Shown: piece by piece, positions 49,650 through 60,464 of the stretch
Layout of the letters: every line of letters starts with the position of its first letter
How positions within the stretch are numbered: the first letter of the stretch is position 1
Source of the DNA: Ambrosia x helenae
Taxonomy: Eukaryota > Streptophyta > Magnoliopsida > Asterales > Asteraceae
NCBI GenBank assembly: GCA_030844895.1
Contig: JAUTDX010002193.1
Coordinates: 1 to 64,000 of the forward strand
Length of the DNA: 64,000 nucleotides
Direction of reading: 5' to 3'
The notes under the pieces: generated by a model
Told to the model about the DNA's origin: nothing
Database searches by the model: none
What the model saw: only the letters and a program-made list of their open reading frames with translations
Program-made: the position numbers and the translations under genes

Positions 49650-49917
49650 GGTGCCTCCTTGATTTGTCACCTCATCCAAAATTTACCAATACCCCTCCTT
49701 TTCCGGTGCAATTTAGTGTGTGTGTGGGGTGTGTGTGTGTGTGTGGGGGGGGGGGGGGGCTCTTGAAGCCTCACCACCCCAATAACAGCCAACAATGTGC
49801 ATTTTCTTTAAAAAAAAAGTTTTTATATGCACACACATACCTATTTCATTTAATCCATACCATATTCACTTCAAATACTTACTACCCAGTTCAAAATCTC
49901 TATATTTTTTTTATAAA

Positions 49918-51170
49918 ATGTCGTCAAACTCCGACTCTTCATCTGACACGCCACACGAATCAGGCACGCTCGATGAATTGCTTTTAACCACAACACAAGA
50001 GGCAGTCCAATTTTTAAAAGACGAAGCCGAATCGTCAACATCAAGTACTAGACAACCACCACTTGAACGTGATCGGACAGGTGCTCATCAACGTTTGATG
50101 AATGATTATTTTTGTGAGAATCCGTTGTATGATGATAAGCATGTTCGTCGACGTTTTCGTACGACCCATAATCTGTTTTTGCGAATTTGTGGCGATTTAG
50201 AATGTGAGTATACATTTTTCAAACAAAGAGAGAATGCAAGTCATAGAGTTGGATCCTCTGCGTTGCAAAAATACATGGACGCTATTCGTCAACTAGCATA
50301 CGGCATGTCATGGGACGAGTATTTACGAATGTCCGAATGTAGGTGTCGGGATTCTCTTCACAAATTTTTGTGAAGTTATATTTTTTTGTATTACTGTTAA
50401 ATATTTTTTTAGTTATGTTTATTATAATTTAGGTCTAATAGTATTATTAATTATTATTTCTTAGGCATTACTGATCTACATTCATGGCGAATTTGCAAAA
50501 TCTGACCACCAGTGACGTCCCGCTTTTATACTCGACCCATCAAGGAATACAAGGGTTCCCTGAGATTGTGTGTAGCCTTGATTGCACACACTAGAAGTGG
50601 ACGACATGTCCAACTGATTGGAAAGGCTAACACACTCGAGGTGATCACAATGGTCCAAACCTAATACTCCAAGCAGTCGCGTCACAGATCTACGAATTTG
50701 ACATGAGTACTTCGGTATGGCTGGTATAAACAATGATCTCGCTTATTTAAATTCATCAAATATTTTTGATGATGTCATAGACGAGGTTGCACTGGATACA
50801 TCAGTTTATAAAAATGATGTGCATTACAAGTACGGGTATTATTTTGTTGACAGTACATACCCAGAGTGGGTTGTGTTGATGAAAACGCTCTAATGCCCCG
50901 ACGATGAAAAACACTTGTACTACAAGAAAAAGCACAAGTATGCAAGAAAAAAATGTTGAACGGGCTTTTGGGGTGTTAAAGGAAACGATGGACTATCATT
51001 GACAAACCATCATATATACAAGAAAAAAAAAGAGAAATATAATGTATGCTTGCATTATATTACATAACATTATTTTGGAAGACACATGCCAAGCCACTTG
51101 TGCCAACTATGACGATATCGTTAGCCATTAAACCCAATTCTAACGTATGCCGGGAAAGAAACTATCCGAT
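49918..51170 (+). pseudogene. PIF/Harbinger (HARBI1/ALP1-like) transposase pseudogene
   Basis: The first 151 codons from ATG 49918 are open. They read like the N-terminal part of plant Harbinger transposases (AHQRLMNDYFCENPLYDD, RRRFRTTHNLFLRI, ALQKYMDAIRQLAYG) and stop at 50371. Downstream the nuclease domain is still legible but broken by stops and shifts: STHQGIQGFP, SLDCTH around the first Asp, HTRGDHNGP, then NNDLAYLNSSNIFDDV at about 50730, YYFVDSTYPEWVVLMKT at about 50840 and IMYACIILHNIILED at about 51030. It cannot encode an active enzyme as it stands. Confidence 0.85.
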
Positions 51171-52191
51171 TGAAAATAAGTAGGGACAAACACTTGAATC
51201 TTCGATCGGATTTTGTTGAGCATCTATGCTTTGATTGTTTGAAAAATTTTGGACAACGATGATGTCGACGAGGACGAGTGGTATAGTTTCAATTTTTATT
51301 TAATTTAAATGTTATGTGTTTTGTAAAATTTAAATGTTATCTTTTTTTATTTAATTTAAGTGTTATTTTTTATTTTTTAATTAATATAAATGTTGAATAA
51401 AAAAATAATTTAAAAATTACAATAAGTAAAATTGAAAATAAATTAAATAAATGATTGGATAATGATTGAGGGAGTTTTAGATGTTGTTTGTTTTTTCACA
51501 GGTAAAGGGTCTACAGTCTGTGGACCACATCTGCAGAAGATGAGGTGGATCAAAGGTTTGCAGTCTGCAAGAAGAAGAATGTTTGTTTTTTTAACTTCGA
51601 CAGGCCGGCTACAAATCTATAACAAGTAAGCCAAAATACAAGTCAACAAGTAAAATATAACACCAACAAACCTGCATAAGAATGATGAGGTGGGGGTGAC
51701 GGTGGGCTGGAAGAGGAGGTGGGGGCGGCGGCGGGCAGGGGGAATGAGGTGGGGGGAGGGGGAGGGGGAGGGGGAGGGCGACGGTGGGTTGGGGGAGGAG
51801 GAGGGAGGGCAGCGACGGCTTGAGCTAGGGGATGAGGAAGAAGGAAAAGCTAGGGTTTGAGAGAAGAAAGGTGTCTGACAAATTGAATAATAGGTAGAGA
51901 AGACTTTAGAAAACATTGATCATGTCTGCTTGGAGAAGAGGACACGCAAACAATTTCAAGGGGTAAGTCTTCCAAAAGAACAAACAGCCTGCAGGACCCC
52001 AACGACAGCGCGTGTTTGCGCCGTGAAGACAAAAGAGGACATGAAGATCTTTTTGAAAAAAAACAAACACCCCCTTGTTCTATTTCACGAAAGTTATTGG
52101 AAGGGGGAATGGAGCCTCCCTTTAGACATGACGGTAGTGTGACGCTGAAGTGACAGAATAGAGCCATTTCACACCATACCATGTAGCCTTA

Positions 52192-54520
52192 TAGTTGAAG
52201 AATTTTTAAGCGCTATAATAATGAACACTGGATCAACATTTTTTTAGGAAAAAAATATATTTTTAAAAGAATATAGGAGTAATCTAATCAAGTTGTAAAC
52301 TTGGTTTGTATCTAAAATGCTTTTCAAATATCTATATCCTCCGCACACAACATTATCCTAAATTATGGGGATTCACCACCGCCATCTCCACTAGTTGCAA
52401 CCCTCGCCACCGTCACCTACCAGGCTACCACTACCGTCGCCACCGCCACATATCACCACCCACCATCACCGCCACTAACCACCGCCATCCACCTTCACCC
52501 ACCGCCACTACCACCGGTGCCACTACCCACCATCGTCGTCTCCACCGCCGCCACTGATATGCTATGTATGGTCTAAAAATATAAACTAAACTAGATACTT
52601 AGTAATATAAAACAGACTCAACTAAATTAGACCACACGACAAGCAAATGCACCTATCAATGCAGTACAGACTAAGTAAGTCCGAGTATCGAACCCACAAG
52701 ATGCTAATAGAAAACAAAACTAGGCTCGACTGAGACCTCAAATAAATGGTTTAGAAGTTGATTTTTAGCTTTTAATGGTTAAATAGAATAAATAAATTAA
52801 ATAAATAAGATAAATAGACGACAAAGATAACTGGGGATATATCAGGATAGGAAGGCAACAACCTATGTCATGAATCCTACATGTAAACTCACAACTCTTG
52901 GTAATGGAAAAATGAATGACTACCAGATTCTAAGATAACTCAAGAAACCCAAAGACGTGCTAGATCTCCTCCCGGTCTCATCAACACACCCCAAAGAATC
53001 CTAAGGAATAAAACACTACTATCTAGCTCAGATCACCTCCCGGTCTCACCTTACTAAGGATGCTAAGGTACTCAAATGACTCGATCACCTCCCGGTCTCT
53101 CTAATCACAATACCCGTCATTGTTTTCTTCCTCTTCAAATTTCTTTACGATACGTTCCTGTTCTCGTTCAAATATCGTTCGATGACTAATGGGGGTTCCT
53201 AAAGTCTTACGTAAGAAAGTCCATGTTCCTCATTCTTATTTTAAAAACTTTCACGTGCGCCATTATCTCCATGGCACTTCCTATCTTCGAAATCTCCGTT
53301 GAGAATACGAGCGTCAACGTGTAACATCCTTCCCACTCCGTGTGATCCATTTCGGTTTGTATTTTAAAGGTTTGAAGATTTGTATACTTTGTGATTTTGA
53401 TTGAATTTGGTGTAAAGAAATAAAATTGATTTTTTTTATAAACTTCTAAAACTAGCCGTTGCCAATGGCTAGTTGTCGCCAACACTTAGATTTTTGCTCG
53501 CCTTGCTCGCGCAGTGATTCACTGACTTGTATTGTGTTGCTTGCGAGCCACGTGAATCACCTTGTGGCTCGCGCCTGCTCGCTCGCAGCCCACAACACAT
53601 AGTCTAAAGTCCAACGTTAGCTGCCGTTGTCGACTAGCCTAGCCTTTTTGCGGTTGCTTACCCTTCGAAAATAAATGTCTCCTCTAATAACGGGCAGCCG
53701 CCACTGTATATAATGTGCCTCTTCGATAATCAATATCCAGCCCCCAAGGTCCTTGGACCATAAAAAAATTTCTCGTGGGCCTAAAGTCCTTTAATCTATC
53801 ATTCTTTTCTTTTCTTTTATTATTTTACTGGAGTGTATCTCAGAAGCTTTTCAAAATACATGAATCTAATATTAAGTGATAAAATATATGTTATAATGTA
53901 ATATAGAAATTAATATACTACAATATAAGATAACAACAATTTTAATCATGTGCATATAAATAAAAATGTATATTAAAAAGGAAGATGTACGTTTGGATAA
54001 GAAGCAGAGCCAAAAACAACCATTGTAGGGCGTGATTGAGGTAGTGATCTTGAAGGTGTGTGTTTTTTTAGAAATGAGTGGTTTTAACCTATTCAGCTCC
54101 GGATGAAAATAGACTTTCTAGTTTAAACATGATCAGTGACTTGCCTAGACATTAACACATTGTGATTTTTTTTCCTGTATGAATAAAAATCCACAAAAAA
54201 ACAGTCATTTTTTTTGTTTTTTGTATAACACTTTGGTACTCGTTGGAAAGATAATAAAACGTTCGTTAATTTGGTGTAATCTTTTTATAAAAAACATCGT
54301 ATATTAGCGTTTAAAAATTTTGGGGGTGAAACATGAAAGAGAAAAAAGACTTTTGGAGGGAAATAAATGCCTAGTGCCATGTGGCACACCTAAGGAGGGA
54401 GGATAACCTTATTGAGCGTCATGTCAGCTTTAGTGCATTCTTTTATTAATACTCGGTGAACTCCCGAGTGAAAACACAGGAAGACTAAATCCAACTAAAG
54501 CTGGAAACAACATTCAATGA
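52192..54520. other. Intergenic repeat-like DNA, no gene recognised
   Basis: 52380-52555 is a CCACC/CCGCC-rich low-complexity tract. 52555-53170 contains 'ctcccggtctca' three times (about 52970, 53038, 53092) and a 'gtccgagtatcgaacccac' segment, suggestive of a repeat of unknown type. The minus frame at 53207-53485 (92 codons) has no recognised domain. 54175-54310 matches the right end of the TIR element at 22312-23152. Confidence 0.4.
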
Positions 54521-54523
54521 ATG

Positions 54524-54860
54524 GCCCACATATGTACTAACAGATGTAAGATATATTAATATTTTAAGCTTTGATGTACTTGAATTGCTCACATATGTAT
54601 TTACAAATGTAAGATATATTAATATTTTAAGCTTTGATGTACTTGAATAGATTACATATGTACTAACAGATGTAAGATATATTAATATTTTAAGGTTCGA
54701 TGTACTAACATATGTTAGATATATTAATATTTTAAGTCTTGATGTACTAACAGATGTTAGATATATTAATATTTTAAACTTTGCTGTACTAACAGATGTT
54801 GGATATATTAATATTTTAAGCTTTGATATACTAACAGATGTTAGATTAAATATATTAATG
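54524..54860 (+). repeat. Minisatellite with two periods
   Basis: 'gatatattaatattttaag' recurs about seven times, first at about 64-bp spacing (three units containing 'gatgtacttgaat'), then at about 42-bp spacing. A separate 60-bp direct repeat (gatggataacaaagtctgcc) follows at 54890-54985. Confidence 0.85.
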
Positions 54861-55062
54861 AATGACCCACATATGTAGAACTTACAAAGATGGATAACAA
54901 AGTCTGCCCAATTTACACCTTATTATTTATAGAACTTAAAAAGATGGATAACAAAGTCTGCCCAATTTACATATCTAGTTACTCTGATATGATTAAAAAT
55001 GCTTAAAAAGTTAAATCCTTATCAAACCAAAAAATGCATAAAATACATGTTCCTTCACACTT

Positions 55063-55377
55063 TTAAGAATCTAGCATCTTGTACCCTCCAAAAGGGATTG
55101 CAGTTCCAGCCCTCAATGCCCGAGTCAACGTGTTAGCCACATCGATGTTTTGGGTGAACACACCAGCTGCAAGTCCATATCGGGTCGTGTTAGCCCTTTT
55201 TATCACTTCAGATATCTCCTTGTCATGAGTTCAAATAATCAAGATTACGAAATTAGTTATGGGTATTGGAGTTTAGATGTCAGTTACTTACCTTATCCAC
55301 ATCCATATGGCTAGCGAGCGCTGTACTAGCAGTTGGACCATAGCCTGAAACTACATTAAGAACACCAGGAGGAAGAC
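55063..55377 (-). pseudogene. Aldehyde dehydrogenase (ALDH2-type) gene fragment
   Basis: Exon 55292-55377 is preceded by an AG acceptor and followed by a GT donor. It encodes GLPPGVLNVVSGYGPTAS and HMDVDK, matching the NAD-binding region of plant ALDH2 family proteins. After about 70 bp, 55063-55224 encodes EVIKRANTTRYGLAAGVFTQ, NIDVANTLTRALRAGT and AIPFGGYK, then a premature stop. The catalytic Glu/Cys exons normally between these parts are absent. About ten residues between RAGT and AIPFGG are also deleted. The fragment is non-functional and probably captured by a transposon or left by deletion. Family identity is from motif recall. Confidence 0.8.
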
Positions 55378-55439
55378 CTGCACAACACGCTCTAGAAACT
55401 CATCATAAACATGCTCGTGAACGTATGTACAAGAACCTG

Positions 55440-56700
55440 CATAACAACATTGACCCTAGGGTTGACCCGGTTACCAAAAGTCAGCTTTGGTTTTTACATC
55501 ATTTGATATAATTTTTTTTAATATATGTATGCATTAAATATACACTTGGTTAAAGAAGAGAGCATCGTGCGCTAGTTCTACAGCTCAAAATTAGAAGAAT
55601 CTAGCAAAATAATATAAGCGGTAAACTTGTAAATAACCCTACAATCAACACATTATGTGATAACAAAACACCATTTCTTCATCAACAAATTGAAAAAATA
55701 AACAAAATAAAAACACTTCAGTCAGCATCTAAAAAAACAGTTAAAGCTACAAAATAACTACATAAAAATGATATGTATGAACATCATTTTATTAACCAAA
55801 TATAACTTAAATAATTTATAATCCTAGTTTTAATATCATGTTCAACTGTTCCTATCTCTCCACCTCCATAAAGAGCATGATTACTCAAATTCGTAGTTAT
55901 TTCAGACAAACCAATGGTTGAAGACTCCCAATAATTAACAATTTGCATAAAAGAATTTAATGTTGCAACAGACCTTCATCATCTGATATGAAGAAGCTAA
56001 CCACTGTTTCAACAGACCTTCATCAACAGACCTTAATGTTGCAACAGACCTTCATCCCAATAACTAATAGTTTGCTAACCACTGATGTGAAGAAGCTAAC
56101 CACTGTTCTTCATCATCTATTGAAGCTAATCACTGCTAGAACTTCAACAGACCTTCTTCACAGCAGTGGTTAGCTTCAACAGTTGATGAAGAACAGTGGT
56201 AAGCTTCTTCACAGCAGTGGTCAGCTTTAGTGTTGTTACCTGATGAAATTGGAGCAGAATGAATCATTATCATCTTCAAGGCACCAGCAAACCACCATTA
56301 TCATCGTCACCAATATACAAAATAGCAACTGAATATCAAGAAACGATCCATGATTATGTTATAAAAATGTAGTGTCAAATCAGAGCGTTTCTTTTCACTT
56401 AGAACCTCAATCAGCCATGTTAATGAACGTTATAATAATAACATTATACAACAATGTAACAAAAACGTTTAGTATTTACAATATATATTAACATGCAAAT
56501 CTATTACATTAAACTAATATGAACATTTTACAATACTTTGCAATAAAAATCACAATAACTAACTATGATATCAATATAAAGTTAACTGAGCAAAAGTATT
56601 CCAAATTCAAAGTAAAATATCATAAAACATAGCGGAAATTATATTAACTGAAAACATAGAAACAAAACAATTCAAAGTGAATAAAAGATGAAATACATTA
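55440..56700. other. AT-rich intergenic DNA with short inverted repeats
   Basis: 55975-56225 contains several copies of 'gctaaccactg' and its inverse, mixed with 'caacagaccttcatc'. The short frame there is repeat-driven. Nothing else recognised. Confidence 0.45.
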
Positions 56701-56707
56701 ATGTAAA

Positions 56708-57287
56708 CTAAATAGAAGGTGAAATACAAGATTCGATAAACAACATTCCTCTTATTCCATGAAAGTTGTCCGCGTGATAAAGGTAGTCAAAGTGGACGCT
56801 GTCCATATATACTTCAATATCTTGTTGCCAAGGACCATTCCATATCCATGTAGCCTCACTCATCACATGTGTAATATCGCACAATTGACGAAATGGAACT
56901 TGACGAACATGTGGAAAAGATAATACCTTAGTCCAAATTTCAGCATCAAACTTCAAGAGATCAATAGAGAAGTTGGGGAAGCCTTTAGTAACAAACATAT
57001 GCAGTTTATCCTTAATACTTAAAGTATGAAATTGAGGAATCCAAGAATTTTGAACATACGGAAAGCATATCTTTTTGAAGGACTCTAGATTAAAATAGTA
57101 TATAACTACAGTGCTTTCAAAACCTGACCAATACTTAGACACTGTAAAAAAACAATTTATCGTTGCAAAACGTACCAATAGACCAAGCATAATCACTTGT
57201 ATTGTACTTCGATTCAATTAAGAAAGGTATAGTTCTCCATGAGGAAGACCGTCTTGAATAAACATAAGGACGAATAACATCTAACAT
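56708..57287 (-). pseudogene. F-box-associated-domain-like gene fragment with frameshift
   Basis: Minus strand. 57287 down to about 57150 reads VYSRRSSSWRTIPFLI...WSIGTFCNDKLFF, then the frame changes near a run of seven A/T (about 57146-57152). From there it continues TVSKYWSGFESTVVIYYFNL...FPYVQNSWIPQ...KFDAEIWTKVLSFPHV to a stop at 56708. 'VYS-x-SWR-I' followed by 'FDLES-F-EI-FP'-like text is the layout of plant F-box-associated interaction domains. No F-box is seen upstream. Assignment is tentative. A frameshift in a homopolymer could also be an assembly error. Confidence 0.5.
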
Positions 57288-57312
57288 TATTTATAACACC
57301 TTTCAACAATTG

Positions 57313-57600
57313 TAGAATTACTATTTGCGTCCCTGTGTTATAATGGTTTTAACTACTTAAATCCAAAGTTGAAAACTTTAACTACTTGCGTCCCTAAACT
57401 GAAATTAACTAGCACCTTGAGTCCAAATTTCTAACTCTGTTAGCTAGAACCATTATAACACAAGGACACAAATAGTTAACAGAGTTAGAAATTTGAACTC
57501 AAGGTGTTAGTTAATTTCAGTTTAGGGACGCAAGTAGTTAAAGTTTTCAACTTTGGATTCAAGTAGTTAAAACCACTATAACACAGGGACGTAATTTTCT
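57313..57600. mobile_element. Near-perfect palindromic fold-back element
   Basis: Left 'gcgtccctgtgttataatgg' and right 'ccactataacacagggacg' are inverse, and the complementarity runs through nearly the whole 288 bp with the centre near 57450. It abuts the Stowaway element at 57611. Superfamily undetermined. Confidence 0.75.
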
Positions 57601-57610
57601 CTATATAATA

Positions 57611-57832
57611 CTCCCTCCGTCCCAATTTAAATGTCCCACTTCAAAAAACACACATTTTAAGAAATATTTTGTTTGTATGTGGTAAAAATGACAATAATAT
57701 CCTTAAAAGTGGTGATTGTGTTTTGTCTTTTATGGGCAAAACTGGAAATTACATTTCTATTTTTGGAAAGAGACATTTAATTTGGAACAAACAAAAAAGG
57801 AAAGTAGGACATTTAAATTGAGACGGATGGAG
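57611..57832. mobile_element. Stowaway-type (Tc1/mariner) MITE
   Basis: Termini CTCCCTCCGTCCCAATTTAA and the inverse (ttaaattgagacggatggag) with TA on both sides (57609-57610, 57833-57834). CTCCCTCCGTCCC is the well-known plant Stowaway end. Length 222 bp. Confidence 0.93.
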
Positions 57833-57839
57833 TAATACA

Positions 57840-58143
57840 TTAATATTGATAATATGACACTGATTTTGTCATATTTACTACCACTTTATTGGTACCCTGA
57901 AGTCAGAGAATAAATTTTGTATCTTTTTTTTTTTCGATTTTCACACGTGCACGTGTTGGATAATAAACATCAAACATCTTTTTTTAAAGGGATAATAAAC
58001 ATCCATGGCGATAAGTAGATAGATTGTATCCACTCAAATTGCCATGTTGCACGACAAGGAATAAAATTTAATTGTCTAACAACCTACTTCATATTCACAT
58101 CTTGGCATGGGCCATGAGGACCAGGTTCGTGTCAAACTTCATC
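57840..58143. repeat. Segmental duplication block, partial copy
   Basis: It matches parts of 3600-3780 and 20930-21240: 'tattggtaccctgaagtcagag', 'gcgataagtagatagattgtatccactca', 'cttggcatgggccatgagg' and 'gtgtcaaact'. It is cut off by the SINE-like repeat at 58145. CSLA copy 3 begins about 2.3 kb further on, as CSLA copy 1 does after its block. Confidence 0.65.
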
Positions 58144-58144
58144 A

Positions 58145-58270
58145 TCATCATACTCAGTTAATCCCACTTATAGCAAAGCTAAGGTAGGGTCTGAGAAGGG
58201 TAAGATGTAGACAGCCTTACCCCTAAGAATAAAGAGGCTGCTTCCAGTGAGACCCCAGCTCGAGTAACAG
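58145..58270 (+). mobile_element. SINE-like dispersed repeat
   Basis: Near-identical to 35937-36070 through 'gctaaggtagggtctgagaa', 'gatgtagacagccttacc' and 'gaggctgcttccagtgagac'. It interrupts the CSLA-flank block. Confidence 0.55.
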
Positions 58271-58360
58271 AGATGAATAAATAGTACTGGGTACACGGTA
58301 CCGTTACCAAATCATTTTTGATACCAAATTGGTACCTACTTTTTTTTATCAGTACCGTTA

Positions 58361-58950
58361 TGTGACACTTAGACAAATCTCACATCGGTCGTGGCTAGGA
58401 GAAATCATTGGTTCACATGTCATCCAATTTGATGCTTAATGTTAGTGGATAAGAGGTGATCTCCACAGTTAAGCGCGCTCAAGTGGGAGCAGTATTAGGA
58501 TGGGTGACCTCCTGAGAAGTTTTTACCAGGGCAACAAAAAACAAATCCGTGAGTTCTGGATAGGCAACTCGTCAGGGCAAAGCGGACAATATTGTTGGTG
58601 ATAGAGGCTGGATGTTACAGATGGTATTAGAGCCACTCCTGTACCGTTCGGGATGATGGGGCAAACCTCATCGAGAACAATCAGACTCTAAGGTGGGTGA
58701 ATGTGACACTCTAGACAAATTAACATCGGCCGTGACCAGGATAGATCATTAATTCATATGTAATCCAATGCCTCTTAAATCACCAACGCGTTTCGGGGCT
58801 TAATGTTAGTGGATGGGAGGGGAACTCTACAGTTAAGCGTGCTCAGGTTTTGAGCAGTATCATAATGGATGACCTCATGGGAAGTCTCCATCAGAGCAAC
58901 AAAAAAAATCGTGAGCTCTGGATGGGTAACCCATGGGAGCAAAACGGACA
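58361..58950 (+). mobile_element. Cassandra-type TRIM with 5S rRNA-like LTRs
   Basis: LTR1 spans 58361-58619 (TGTGACACTTAGACA ... GGATGTTACA). Right after it comes tggtattagagcc (58622-58634), the initiator-Met tRNA primer-binding site. LTR2 starts at 58702 with TGTGACACTCTAGACA and is recognisable to about 58950. Each LTR holds the 3' half of a 5S rRNA gene: 58466-58520 and 58830-58885 read 'cagttaagcg...gctca' then 'aggatgggtgacctcct' or a decayed form. This is the hallmark of Cassandra. The LTR2 3' part has diverged. CGTTA at 58356-58360 and again at 59069-59073 may be the target duplication, which would place the true end at 59068. Confidence 0.88.
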
Positions 58951-59080
58951 TTCCGTATCCTTATCCTGATGATCCTGGACTCCATGTCATTCCTATAATC
59001 CTCTCCATGGTGTGGTGGCTTTTAATTTGTTTGAGCGTAGGACGATCGTAGTTGAGTTGATTTTTTTACGTTATCTTTTA

Positions 59081-59600
59081 GGAAAAATTACAGAATTTGT
59101 TTTTGATGTTTACAGGTCATTGTTCTTTAACTTCAAAATTGATGAGAATCATCCTTTATGTTGTAAGTGGGTGGTTGGGTGGATGAGATGATAGGGTTGG
59201 GTGGGTGGCAGATGTGGATGATTGTTTTTACCGGGAATGAAAGTAAGAAGTCAGAGGGTAAATGGGGAGATAAATCACAGGGATTATAGTTTATAAAGGG
59301 GGACGCTACAAGAATTTTGGTTTTTAGCGGCGACACCGCTAAAGGTCAAAAAGTTATAAACCGTTGATCAAAGTGTGACGGGCGTCGCCGCTAAAGTTCC
59401 CGTACCTTGTAGTGGGAGATAAATCACAAGATAAAATGATATTTATGCCCTCACGTGATGTGACTTAACTAGAAAAACAAACCAGGTCAGGCATAAAGGA
59501 CGAGAGCCGTAAGATTTTAAAACATAAAGGATGATTCTCAGCAATTTTAAAGTTAAAGGACAACCGCTGTAAACATAATGACGATTTTTGTAATTTTTCC
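59081..59600. mobile_element. MULE-type fold-back element
   Basis: Termini ggaaaaattaca and tgtaatttttcc are near-inverse. Flanks tatctttta (59072-59080) and tatttttta (59601-59609) agree at 8 of 9 bases, fitting a 9-bp Mutator duplication. The sub-ends share 'aaaggatgattctca' words in inverted orientation. A CACTA MITE is nested inside. Confidence 0.65.
59304..59414. mobile_element. CACTA-type MITE
   Basis: 3-bp duplication GGA at 59301-59303 and 59415-59417. Ends cgctacaag and cttgtagtg (one change from CACTACAAG). Inside both ends is tttagcggcgac and its inverse. Length 111 bp. Confidence 0.88.
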
Positions 59601-59970
59601 TATTTTTTATTATATTTTATAGAATGTCTACAATTTGTGAAGCAAAAATATATTCTTTATTATTTAATTCTAACTAACAATTACAACGATGACATGCTAA
59701 ACTTGTGTTTAAGTAAAGGGTAAGACATTTCGTACTTGACGGTCAAGACATTTGTATTTATAGACTTTTCTTATACATATAAAAATGACATCTTAGGCTT
59801 ATATAATATTTATGTCGCTAGCATCAAGCTGTCAGCAAAATGTTTTGTGACCCAAATATAAATGACGCATTGAGAGAATAATGTTATACTGTGAGAGAGA
59901 CACAGTGTTGCGTAGTGACTACCTATAAGATGTCGCTAGTACGTAGTCACTGTCATGAAGTTGTCATTAA

Positions 59971-60127
59971 GGTTACACGGTGTAAGGGGCGCTATTGATG
60001 CCACCTCAGCCTTTTCTAAACCAATCAAGTTTTTTTTTTGTCTTTTTTTTTAACTAAAGGGGCGTTATTCTTCTGCGAGAGTAATCGAGCCCCTAGCCCT
60101 ATGGGCTCTATTCGATATCATGTAGCC
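59971..60127. mobile_element. PIF/Harbinger-like MITE
   Basis: TAA duplications at 59968-59970 and 60128-60130. Ends GGTTACACGGTGT and, inverted, GGCTACATGATATC match the termini of the Harbinger element at 49450-52188. Length 157 bp. Confidence 0.75.
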
Positions 60128-60464
60128 TAAACGGACAGTTACTTTAAATTTGTGGTGAACATAAGAAAGATAATAGAACAATGTGATATCTTATTATTCA
60201 AAATCAAAGAATTATGAAGTTATACAGGAAAAAGATATTACATACAAAACAAATTCTACATAATTAAACATAACAGTTGAGGACATATGCGACATACAAC
60301 ACTTTTTTTTAATTGGAAATATACGAAAGAAAGTTGCATGTCATCAAGCATTGCTTTATGGTGTAGATGATGACAAAGCATGCATCACAAACTTCAAATT
60401 ATGTACTCGTGATTCAAACATGTACTAGAAAAGCGGTGAGGGAAATGAAACGGACATTTGTGAG

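Larger units (their letters stand above)
49450..52188 (+). mobile_element. Near full-length PIF/Harbinger transposon, decayed
   Basis: TTA target duplications lie at 49447-49449 and 52189-52191. Termini GGCTACACGGTGGGGTG and, on the other strand, GGCTACATGGTATGGTG agree at 14 of 17 bases. The element is 2.74 kb and contains a recognisable but broken transposase gene (49918-51170). A hAT miniature element is nested at its left end. 51480-52180 is low-complexity. A MYB-like second gene, normal for this superfamily, was not recognised. Confidence 0.8.

Noticed and set aside
58466..58520. 5S rRNA gene
   Set aside because: Only the 3' half of 5S is present, and it repeats in a second LTR; it belongs to the Cassandra element.
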